Below are positions 1 through 6,137 of a stretch of 6,137 nucleotides of DNA, piece by piece. The position numbers were made by a program, and so were the translations under genes. Source of the DNA: an uncultured Saprospiraceae bacterium (GTDB taxonomy: Bacteria > Bacteroidota > Bacteroidia > Chitinophagales > Saprospiraceae); NCBI GenBank assembly GCA_938033975.1, contig CALHKJ010000426.1, positions 1-6,137 of the forward strand. Direction: 5' to 3'. Under the pieces are notes generated by a model. That model saw only the letters and a program-made list of their open reading frames with translations, had not been told where the DNA came from and made no database searches. Within the stretch, counting starts at the first letter, position 1, and each line of letters begins with the position of its first letter.

Positions 1-2499
1 GAACCACTTATAGGAGCTTCCGTAAAAATAGGAACAACAGGGACAGTTACAGATATTGATGGATTCTATTCCATCCAAATAGAAAACGGCACCCACAATG
101 TTGAGTTTTCCTATATTAGTTATGCTAGCAAAGAAGTAACAATCGATCTAGCTGGCAACCAAAAATTAGACATATCATTAAGCACATCTAATAATGTCTT
201 AAACGAAGTAGTTGTTACTGCAGACATTGCGATAGAAAGAGAAACCCCAGTAGCCTTCTCGAATATCCCAACAATCAAACTAGAAGAAGAACTTGCTGCT
301 CAAGATATTCCAATGATTTTAAATTCGACTCCGGGAGCTTACGCAACCGAATCAGGAGGAGGAGATGGTGATGCAAGAATTTCCATTAGAGGATTCGATC
401 AACGTTATGTTTCTGTAATGCTTGATGGTATTCCTGTAAACGATATGGAAAATGGAGAAGTCTTTTGGTCCAATTGGTTTGGCTTAGATCTAGTTACAAA
501 AACGATGCAGGTGCAAAGAGGTCTAGGTGCCTCAAAGATATCAACACCTTCAGTTGGAGGAACGATTAATATTCTTACAAAAGGAATAGACGCTAAGCGA
601 GGACTTAGATTCAAACAAGAATTTGGAAATAATGGTTACCTAAGATCAACCTTTGGATTCACCTCAGGCAGAATGGAAAATGGTCTTGGCTTTTCATTGG
701 CAGGTTCTTACAAACAAGGTGATGGCTGGGTAGATGGTAATTTTACGCAAGGTTATTTTTATTATTTAAGAGTAGATAAGCAATTTGGAAATCACCTCGT
801 AAGTCTAACTGGTTTTGGTGCTCCCCAAGAACATGGGCAAAGACCATTTTCAGCGGAAGCTGGACAAGTTGATACAGAATATGCACTTTCATTAGGCATC
901 CCACAATCAGTTAATGACCAATTAGAATTTGCCAATAAAGGAAGAAGGTATAATGATACTTGGGGTATGTATAATGGTGAAATTTACAATACAAGAAAAA
1001 ACTATTACCACAAGCCTCAGTTTTCACTAAGACATAGTTGGCAGGCAACTGAAAAATTATTCTGGTCAAACGTAGCTTACCTTTCTATAGGTAATGGCGG
1101 CGGAACAGCTAGAGATGGAGCTTCAATTCCATTTGGAGATGATGACCAATTGGATATGAATCAGGCCTTCATGAATAATTTACCAACAGTCTTTAATCCA
1201 GATGGTATTTCAAATACAATCATAAGAGCAAATAGAAATAATCACTTTTGGTATGGAATTCTTTCGACCTTGCGATATGAGCTCAATGAAAATATCACCT
1301 TGTCAGGAGGATTAGATGGAAGGTCATATGAAGGTGATCACTTCAGAGAAGTGTATGATTTATTAGGTGGTACAGGCTGGCAAGAAGGGCAAGTTTCACC
1401 AAACAGTCCAGTACTTCAAGTAGGTGATAAATATGAATACGACTATACCGGTCTAGTAAGTTCTGTAGGTGCTTTTGGTCTCTTTGAATATAAGAGAAAC
1501 AAGTGGGCAAGTTTCTTAAATCTATCCGCTGCCAATGCAACGTATGGATTCAGAAACAACTTTACAAAATTTGAGTTAGACCCAGTTGATGTTCAGACCT
1601 ATACGATTAAGTTAGGAGCAACGTATAATTTCAATGATAACAACAGTGTATTCTTTAATACTGGAATTTTAAATAAGGCACAACCATATAGAAATGTAAT
1701 CATCACTAATTTCTGGACAAATGACTTAGATGGTCAAGTTGCTAATAATTACGAGAATGAAGATATCAGAGCTGTTGAATTAGGATATACATTCAAGAGT
1801 GAAAAGTTTTCAGCTAACCTAAATGGTTACTATACTTTTTGGGGTAACAAGCCTCTAGATAGATTGCCTTCAATTGCCGAAGATGAAAGTGATCCTGAGT
1901 CTGATAGAATCCCTGTAAATATTCCAGGTATTGATGCATTACATAAGGGAATTGAAATCGATTTTGTGTATAAGCCAATTAAGAAATTATCAATTGAGGG
2001 TCTGGCATCTGTTGGAGATTGGATTTGGACATCAGGGCAAACAGTAAATGGTGTGCTTCCAAATGGTGTTCAATACAGTTATGAATTTGATGCTGAAGGC
2101 GTCCATGTAGGAGATGCAGCCCAATTACAAATTGGAGGTCAAGTGAGGTATGAGCCCTTTGATGATTTTTATGTAAAATTGAAGACTACCTATTTTGATA
2201 ACAATTATGCAGATTTCCAACCAGAAAATCTACAGGGTGAAAATGGTGGAAGAGAATCTTGGCAAATGCCTGCATACTATTTTTCTTCATTGCATACTGG
2301 CTATGGATTTAAGATCAAAGATTATAAACTTAACCTAAGATTTAATGTTTTAAATCTTTTTGATGCAGTTTACTTAACTGACGCCAGAGATAACGATGAT
2401 TTTAATTCCCCAAGTTTCAATGATTTTGATGCAAAGTCTGCTTCTGTTTTCTATGGCCAAGGTAGAAGGTGGAATTTTTCAATACAAGCAAGTTTTTAA
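1..2499 (+). CDS. TonB-dependent outer-membrane receptor, 5'-truncated by window edge
   Basis: An outer-membrane beta-barrel receptor that would import a ligand using TonB/ExbBD energy; the ligand is unknown. The frame is open from base 1, giving 832 visible residues. Residues 1-65 match a carboxypeptidase-regulatory-like beta-sandwich (EPLIGASVKI, then TVTDIDGFYSI). Residues 67-74, LNEVVVTA, are the usual linker and a possible TonB box. The plug spans about 90-200, with ISIRGFDQRYVSVMLDGIP and a GGTINILTKG end. The rest alternates aromatic and polar residues as barrel strands do, and the protein ends in a terminal Phe (FSIQASF), as outer-membrane barrels commonly do. The ATG at 313 lies inside the plug and is not the start; the true start is upstream, with probably a few tens of residues missing, including the signal peptide. 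No SusD-like partner follows; instead a secreted PLD protein starts 18 bases downstream. The family is certain, the substrate is not. Confidence 0.95.
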   Translation, partial: EPLIGASVKIGTTGTVTDIDGFYSIQIENGTHNVEFSYISYASKEVTIDLAGNQKLDISLSTSNNVLNEVVVTADIAIERETPVAFSNIPTIKLEEELAAQDIPMILNSTPGAYATESGGGDGDARISIRGFDQRYVSVMLDGIPVNDMENGEVFWSNWFGLDLVTKTMQVQRGLGASKISTPSVGGTINILTKGIDAKRGLRFKQEFGNNGYLRSTFGFTSGRMENGLGFSLAGSYKQGDGWVDGNFTQGYFYYLRVDKQFGNHLVSLTGFGAPQEHGQRPFSAEAGQVDTEYALSLGIPQSVNDQLEFANKGRRYNDTWGMYNGEIYNTRKNYYHKPQFSLRHSWQATEKLFWSNVAYLSIGNGGGTARDGASIPFGDDDQLDMNQAFMNNLPTVFNPDGISNTIIRANRNNHFWYGILSTLRYELNENITLSGGLDGRSYEGDHFREVYDLLGGTGWQEGQVSPNSPVLQVGDKYEYDYTGLVSSVGAFGLFEYKRNKWASFLNLSAANATYGFRNNFTKFELDPVDVQTYTIKLGATYNFNDNNSVFFNTGILNKAQPYRNVIITNFWTNDLDGQVANNYENEDIRAVELGYTFKSEKFSANLNGYYTFWGNKPLDRLPSIAEDESDPESDRIPVNIPGIDALHKGIEIDFVYKPIKKLSIEGLASVGDWIWTSGQTVNGVLPNGVQYSYEFDAEGVHVGDAAQLQIGGQVRYEPFDDFYVKLKTTYFDNNYADFQPENLQGENGGRESWQMPAYYFSSLHTGYGFKIKDYKLNLRFNVLNLFDAVYLTDARDNDDFNSPSFNDFDAKSASVFYGQGRRWNFSIQASF

Positions 2500-2517
2500 A
2501 AAATAAACAAATAAAAT

Positions 2518-4719
2518 ATGACAAAGGGTTTACTCATTTTTACAATGCTGTTATTTTCAATAGTTGGCTTTAGCCAAATGAATATAGCTGATGTAAGAAA
2601 TGAATCATTAGGAACAGTTGTGACTATCGAAGGTGTAGCAACCAATGGTGGAGAATTAGGAATTATTAGATATTTGCAAGATGCGACAGGTGCAATTGCA
2701 GTTTATCCAGGCACAGGGTCTGTCGGTGATTTTCCAGGAGAAGTTTCCAGAGGAAGTTTGGTAAGGGTAACTGGAGAATTAAAGGAATTTAATAATTTAC
2801 TAGAGGTGGATGCAATAAGTGCATATGAAGTTATCTCTGAAAACAATGAATTACCAGAACCGCTAGTGCTTACTCCATCTCAAATTAATGAAGACACAGA
2901 AGCTGTCTTAGCAGTTATAAATAATGTAAAGTTTACAGCTGGTGGAAATACTTTTTCAACAGGAAATTATGAATTCACATCCAATGGTGAGACATCAGAA
3001 ATTTTTCTTAGATCTGGAAATCCATTAGTTGGTACTGAGATTCCATTGGCTGCAGTTAACCTTACAGGAATTGTTTCTCAGTTCAGTTCCTTTTATCAAT
3101 TACTTCCAAGGGGGATTGAAGATCTTGAAATTGCAGATTCATTCTTTTTGACAGCTTCGCCAAAACAATCTAATATTACTCAAAGTGGTTTTACTGTTAA
3201 TTGGGCTACCAACGAAGCTTCTAGTTCAATAATCAAATACGGTTTAACGCCTGAGCTAGGTGAATCAGTTTTGGTAGATGAATCAAATATGGCTCATGAA
3301 ATTACCTTAGACGGTTTAGAGCCAGGTAACTTTTACTATGTTCAAGTTTGTTCGAATAATGGTACCTCAGAAGTAACTTCAGCAACTGAGCTATATAGTA
3401 CTGCATCCAATTCTTCTGGTGAAATGAAAGTTTATTTTACATATGATGTGGATGGAACAATTTCAACTGGTTCTTATCCAGTTGGGACAACTGGAGCTGC
3501 TATTGAGGGAGAAATCATCAAAAGAATTGATGCTGCTCAAACTAGTATTGATGCATCTATCTATAATATAAACAGAACCACCATTGTAAATGCTCTTACT
3601 GAAGCTTTTGAAAGGGGAGTACAGGTGCGATATATCGCAGATAATGAGACAGCAAACTTGGCTTTATCAGATCCAACTCCGCCATTCCCAATTATCAGAG
3701 GGAATAACAATGGATTAATGCACAACAAGTACTTTGTATTTGATGCTGATGATGTAGACAACGCATGGATATTATCAGGTTCAACGAATATGACAGAACA
3801 AAACCTTGTAAACGATTTTAATAATGCAATCTTTATTCAAGATCAGGCATTGGCGAAAGCCTATACAATGGAGTTTGAGGAAATGTGGGGAACTGATGGA
3901 CAAGATCCAGGAATATTTTCTGTTTTATTTGGAGCAGATAAAACAAACAATACTCCGCATCTTTTTAATATCAATGGTATTGAAGTAGAATCATATTTTT
4001 CACCTTCTGATAATACTACAATTGGAATTGTAGATGCACTTAATTCTGCCGATAATGACATACAACTAGCCTTACTTACATTTACAAACAATGAGTTGGG
4101 TACAACTGTAAGAAATCAAAATAACGCAGGTATAGCGATCAGAGGTATTGTAGAAAATGTAAATGATCAAGGATCTGAGTTTGATTTTTTAACTGGGCAA
4201 GGCGTTAATATTGTACAGGATAATCTACCTGGTACTACACATCACAAGTATGCGATTGTAGATGCTATTTCTGGTGATGATCCTTTGGTTGTACTTGGAT
4301 CACACAACTGGTCAGGTGGTGCCGAAACAAGAAATGATGAGAATACATTGATTATTCATGATGATAGAATTGCCAACATCTTTTTGCAAGAATTTGAGGC
4401 AAGATGGTGTGAAACACAAGGTGATGTAAATTGCTTTACAAGTGTAGATGACTTTGATGAAGCTGAGTTGAATTTTCAAATTTTCCCTAACCCAGTTTCA
4501 GACTTACTTAATATTGATATTGAGTTAGAAGAGAAAGAAGATATTACTATTTCAATACTTGATGCGCAAGGTAGAATCCACCAGAGTACCATTTTAAACA
4601 ATGTAACTAATAATTACAATGAGACTTTGAATCTTCAAAATATGAGTTCAGGAACTTACTTTATCCAACTAAGAATTGGAAAAAAGCAAACGGTAAGATC
4701 TTTCCAAATTGTAAAATAA
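2518..4719 (+). CDS. T9SS-secreted twin-HKD phospholipase D-family protein with OB-fold and FN3 domains
   Basis: A predicted extracellular or surface-anchored phosphodiesterase (nuclease or phospholipase D type) of 733 residues. Residues 1-20 are a signal peptide (hydrophobic LLIFTMLLFSIVGFSQ). Residues 21-107 look like an OB-fold of the kind found on secreted nucleases (IADVRNESLGTVVTIEGVA; later RVTGELKEFNN), and 118-205 look like a second, related unit. Residues 208-297 are FN3-like (GFTVNWATNEASSSIIKYG; LDGLEPGNFYYVQV). HKD domain 1 (304-458) has H402, K404 and D409 followed by GSTN at 421-424. HKD domain 2 (486-632) has H575, K577 and D582, then GSHNWS at 594-599 and E608. Both catalytic motifs are intact, as expected for an active enzyme built from two half-sites. 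C631 and C639 could form a disulfide. Residues 650-733 are a type A T9SS sorting domain (FPNPVSDLLNI; SSGTYFIQLRIG). The start is chosen for the signal peptide and the 18-base A-rich spacer. It is probably co-transcribed with the receptor upstream. Nuclease versus lipase activity cannot be decided from sequence. Confidence 0.93.
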   Translation: MTKGLLIFTMLLFSIVGFSQMNIADVRNESLGTVVTIEGVATNGGELGIIRYLQDATGAIAVYPGTGSVGDFPGEVSRGSLVRVTGELKEFNNLLEVDAISAYEVISENNELPEPLVLTPSQINEDTEAVLAVINNVKFTAGGNTFSTGNYEFTSNGETSEIFLRSGNPLVGTEIPLAAVNLTGIVSQFSSFYQLLPRGIEDLEIADSFFLTASPKQSNITQSGFTVNWATNEASSSIIKYGLTPELGESVLVDESNMAHEITLDGLEPGNFYYVQVCSNNGTSEVTSATELYSTASNSSGEMKVYFTYDVDGTISTGSYPVGTTGAAIEGEIIKRIDAAQTSIDASIYNINRTTIVNALTEAFERGVQVRYIADNETANLALSDPTPPFPIIRGNNNGLMHNKYFVFDADDVDNAWILSGSTNMTEQNLVNDFNNAIFIQDQALAKAYTMEFEEMWGTDGQDPGIFSVLFGADKTNNTPHLFNINGIEVESYFSPSDNTTIGIVDALNSADNDIQLALLTFTNNELGTTVRNQNNAGIAIRGIVENVNDQGSEFDFLTGQGVNIVQDNLPGTTHHKYAIVDAISGDDPLVVLGSHNWSGGAETRNDENTLIIHDDRIANIFLQEFEARWCETQGDVNCFTSVDDFDEAELNFQIFPNPVSDLLNIDIELEEKEDITISILDAQGRIHQSTILNNVTNNYNETLNLQNMSSGTYFIQLRIGKKQTVRSFQIVK

Positions 4720-4725
4720 AAGAAT

Positions 4726-4740
4726 TTCACTTGAAGTGAA
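4726..4740 (+). repeat. Short inverted repeat just before the terminator
   Basis: A 6-bp perfect stem (TTCACT / AGTGAA) with a 3-base TGA loop lies 6 bases after the PLD stop codon and 3 bases before the main terminator stem. It may protect the 3' end of the transcript or act as part of a bipartite terminator. A 6-bp stem can also arise by chance. Confidence 0.45.
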
Positions 4741-4743
4741 TGG

Positions 4744-4770
4744 AGCCAGCTCAATTGAGCTGGCTTTTTT
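4744..4770 (+). terminator. Rho-independent terminator of the receptor/PLD unit
   Basis: A perfect 20-base palindrome (GCCAGCTCAA / TTGAGCTGGC, 4745-4764), extended by an A-T pair at 4744/4765, is followed at once by a run of six T (4765-4770). It sits 25 bases after the PLD stop codon. In RNA the central AATT bases would form the loop, leaving a GC-rich stem of about 8-9 bp. This separates the upstream pair from mdh. Confidence 0.9.
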
Positions 4771-4814
4771 ATTGGCTAAAACCAATAGATATGGGACATA
4801 TTTGCTATAAATAT
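4770..4814. repeat. Cluster of short AT-rich inverted repeats upstream of the mdh promoter
   Basis: Three short inverted repeats follow the terminator: TATTGG/CCAATA (4770-4775 and 4782-4787), ATATG/CATAT (4789-4793 and 4797-4801), and ATATTT/AAATAT (4798-4803 and 4809-4814). The last two overlap by a few bases. They lie just upstream of the mdh -7 element, so one could be an operator. The base composition makes chance repeats likely, and no known operator is recognised. Confidence 0.3.
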
Positions 4815-4815
4815 C

Positions 4816-4844
4816 ATATGAATAAGATAAATTCCATACTTTTG
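4816..4844 (+). promoter_or_regulatory. Bacteroidota-type promoter for mdh
   Basis: TACTTTTG at 4837-4844 fits the Bacteroidota primary sigma factor -7 consensus TAnnTTTG exactly. The matching -33 element is weak: the best-placed candidate is ATATG ending at 4820, 16 bases upstream of the -7 box, and it only partly resembles TTTG. Transcription would start near 4849-4851, giving a leader of about 30 bases. The leader is A-rich and lacks a Shine-Dalgarno motif, as is usual in this phylum. Confidence 0.65.
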
Positions 4845-4880
4845 CGGTGCTAAACAAATTTTAAACAAACACAAATACAA

Positions 4881-5816
4881 ATGAGTAAAGTCACAGTTGT
4901 AGGTGCTGGAAATGTTGGAGCTACGGTTGCCAATGTTCTTGCCCACAAAGACATAGTAAATGAAGTAGTTCTTTTGGACCTTAAAGGCGATATGGCAAAG
5001 GGTAAGGCATTGGATTCTTGGCAACAAGCTCCAATCGATTATTACTCAACAAAATTAAAAGGTACTTCTAACTATAGAGATACAAAAGGATCAGATGTTG
5101 TGGTCATTACTGCAGGTATCCCAAGAAGACCTGGAATGAGCAGAGACGACTTAATTGCGACCAATGCAAAAATCGTTGTATCAGTTACAAAATCAATTTT
5201 AGAATATACACCCAACCCGATTATTATTGTGGTATCCAATCCACTTGATGTTATGACTTATGCTGCTCACAAAGCCTCAAAGTTGAGCCCAAAGAGAGTG
5301 ATTGGAATGGCTGGTATTCTTGATACGGCTAGATACAGAGCTTTTCTTGCAACAGCATTAAAGGTTTCTCCAAAAGATATCCAAGCAGTTTTGATGGGAG
5401 GTCATGGAGATACAATGGTACCTCTTCCAAGATATACTACAGTAGCTGGAATTCCTGTGACTGAGATGATTGATAAAAAGAAGTTGGATGCAATTGTAGA
5501 AAGAACAAAGAAAGGAGGAGGAGAATTAGTAAAACTAATGGGTACATCTGCATGGTATGCACCAGGTGCTGCAGCTGCTCAAATGGTAGAATCAATTATT
5601 AGAGACGAAAATAGAATTTACCCTTGTGCTGTAAGATTAAACGGACAGTGGGGTATTAAGAATACTTTCCTAGGTGCTCCGTGTAAACTAGGTAAGAATG
5701 GAGTAACAGAAATTCTAGAATTAAAACTGAATGCATCAGAGAAGAAACTTTTGAAAAAGTCTGCTGCTCACGTACAAAAGGTGATCAAAGTATTCAGTAA
5801 AATGAAATTAGTATAA
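4881..5816 (+). CDS. mdh: NAD-dependent malate dehydrogenase (LDH-like type)
   Basis: Cytoplasmic TCA-cycle enzyme that interconverts malate and oxaloacetate with NAD(H). The 311-residue length is normal and the gene is complete. The Rossmann dinucleotide loop is VGAGNVGATVA (G8, G10, G13), and D33 at the end of the second strand (VVLLDL) indicates NAD rather than NADP. The mobile substrate loop reads IPRRPGMSRDDL at 80-91: Arg at 82/83 where lactate dehydrogenases have Gln gives dicarboxylate specificity, and R88 is the second substrate-binding Arg. N120 lies in VVSNPLDV. The catalytic Asp-His pair is D148 (LDTARYR, with substrate-binding R151) and H175 (GGHGDTMVP). The overall pattern fits the LDH-like malate dehydrogenases common in Bacteroidota better than the E. 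coli type. The start gives the glycine loop its usual position near the N-terminus. It has its own promoter, and a redox gene follows 13 bases downstream. Confidence 0.97.
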   Translation: MSKVTVVGAGNVGATVANVLAHKDIVNEVVLLDLKGDMAKGKALDSWQQAPIDYYSTKLKGTSNYRDTKGSDVVVITAGIPRRPGMSRDDLIATNAKIVVSVTKSILEYTPNPIIIVVSNPLDVMTYAAHKASKLSPKRVIGMAGILDTARYRAFLATALKVSPKDIQAVLMGGHGDTMVPLPRYTTVAGIPVTEMIDKKKLDAIVERTKKGGGELVKLMGTSAWYAPGAAAAQMVESIIRDENRIYPCAVRLNGQWGIKNTFLGAPCKLGKNGVTEILELKLNASEKKLLKKSAAHVQKVIKVFSKMKLV

Positions 5817-5829
5817 GCAATTACATTGC
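5817..5829 (+). repeat. 5-bp inverted repeat filling the mdh to redox-gene gap
   Basis: GCAAT, a TAC loop, then ATTGC occupies exactly the 13 bases between the mdh stop codon and the next ATG. It has no T-run and is too short to terminate. It could affect initiation of the downstream gene if folded, or be chance. Confidence 0.3.
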
Positions 5830-6137
5830 ATGGTTAATAAAGAATTACTTCAGGTAATCAATACCAACAAAGCAAATAATCTATACGATTTGTCGATGGA
5901 AAGGCCAGTTTTACTGGTCTTTCTTCGTCAATTTGGTTGCTTGTACTGTCGAGAAGCCTTGCATGATGTCTCTGAGCTTTTAGACCAAATTAAATCACGG
6001 AATATCAATTTGGTACTAGTGCATATGTCAGATTTTGAACTTGCATCTATTTATTTGGAAAAGTATGGTTTGGAAGCTGAAGAACAAATTTCAGATCCAA
6101 ATTGTGAAACCTATGCAAAATTTGGATTGGTAAAAGG
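5830..6137 (+). CDS. Peroxiredoxin-like (AhpC/TSA, SelL-type) redox protein, 3'-truncated
   Basis: The first 102 residues of a thioredoxin-fold protein that runs off the right edge. Residues 26-40 (PVLLVFLRQFGCLYC) match the beta-strand and active-site turn of the AhpC/TSA-like family that includes SelL and PRXL2 proteins; the CxxC (C37, C40) sits where SelL proteins carry UxxU. Then come a helix (REALHDVSELLDQI), a strand (INLVLVHMSD) and ISDPNCETYAKFGL, the typical peroxiredoxin stretch with a third Cys at 92. It probably reduces peroxides or protein thiols in the cytoplasm: no signal peptide is visible. The ATG at 5830 is 13 bases after the mdh stop with no clear terminator or promoter between, so co-transcription is likely. 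A second in-frame Met at residue 23 (5896) is an alternative start just before the conserved core. The exact substrate cannot be told. Confidence 0.82.
   Translation, partial: MVNKELLQVINTNKANNLYDLSMERPVLLVFLRQFGCLYCREALHDVSELLDQIKSRNINLVLVHMSDFELASIYLEKYGLEAEEQISDPNCETYAKFGLVK
5899..5923 (+). other. Terminator-like hairpin inside the redox gene
   Basis: A 10-bp stem (G5899-G5908 with C5914-C5923, one G-U pair) closes on a TTTTA loop. The arms read GAAAGGCCAG and CTGGTCTTTC, which resembles intrinsic terminators, but the following tract (TTCGTCAA) is a poor U-run. It lies within codons 24-32 of the redox protein, immediately after the alternative start at 5896. It could act as a partial attenuator between mdh and the redox gene or influence translation. 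Confidence 0.45.

Noticed and set aside
313..315. ATG at 313 as the receptor start codon
   Set aside because: The same frame is open back to base 1 and encodes a recognisable carboxypeptidase-like domain and the first part of the plug, so this Met is internal.
405..614. Minus-strand open frame opposite the receptor plug
   Set aside because: It lies wholly against a conserved plug-coding region and its translation resembles no family; it is an antisense shadow.
3561..4091. Minus-strand open frames opposite the PLD gene (3561-3761 and 3861-4091)
   Set aside because: Both lie inside the conserved PLD domains on the other strand, with low-complexity translations and no promoter signal.
4669..5027. 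Minus-strand open frames across the PLD-mdh intergenic region
   Set aside because: They run through the terminator and the mdh promoter and overlap coding DNA on the other strand; no recognisable protein.
5884..5892. TACGATTTG as a -7 promoter element for the redox gene
   Set aside because: It has one base too many between TA and TTTG and lies inside the coding sequence, only a few bases before the alternative start, so it could not give a usable leader.
5899..5923. Hairpin as the true mdh terminator
   Set aside because: It lies inside a conserved redox-protein coding region and lacks a proper T-run, so it is listed as a terminator-like element only.

Overview
The window reads as ordinary Bacteroidota chromosome, all on the + strand. 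The DNA is AT-rich. Spacers before start codons are A-rich and lack a Shine-Dalgarno sequence. A TAnnTTTG-type -7 promoter element precedes mdh. One protein ends in a type IX secretion (T9SS) sorting domain, and the receptor has the carboxypeptidase-like N-terminal extension common in this phylum. A marine or environmental flavobacterial or cytophagal lineage would fit, but the genus cannot be read from this sequence.

Region 1 (1-2499) is the 3' part of a TonB-dependent outer-membrane receptor. It is cut by the left window edge, so the signal peptide and first strand of the N-terminal domain are missing. Region 2 (2518-4719) starts 18 bases later and encodes a 733-residue exported protein: signal peptide, OB-fold-like region, FN3-like domain, two intact phospholipase D-type HKD domains, and a C-terminal T9SS sorting domain. 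The two genes look like one transcription unit, closed by a strong intrinsic terminator at 4744-4770. The most interesting idea here is that this is a surface hydrolase plus importer pair, with the PLD enzyme cutting a phosphodiester substrate outside the cell and the receptor importing a product. The substrate is unknown.

Region 3 (4720-4880) is a 161-base intergenic stretch with the terminator, several short inverted repeats and a Bacteroidota-type promoter. Region 4 (4881-5816) is a complete NAD-dependent malate dehydrogenase of the lactate-dehydrogenase-like type. After 13 bases, region 5 (5830 to the right edge) begins a thioredoxin-fold, peroxiredoxin-like redox protein with a CxxC motif. 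It is cut by the window end and is probably co-transcribed with mdh.

No RNA genes, CRISPR arrays, insertion sequences or phage genes were seen. The gene content is mostly recognisable. The least described element is the receptor/PLD pair.
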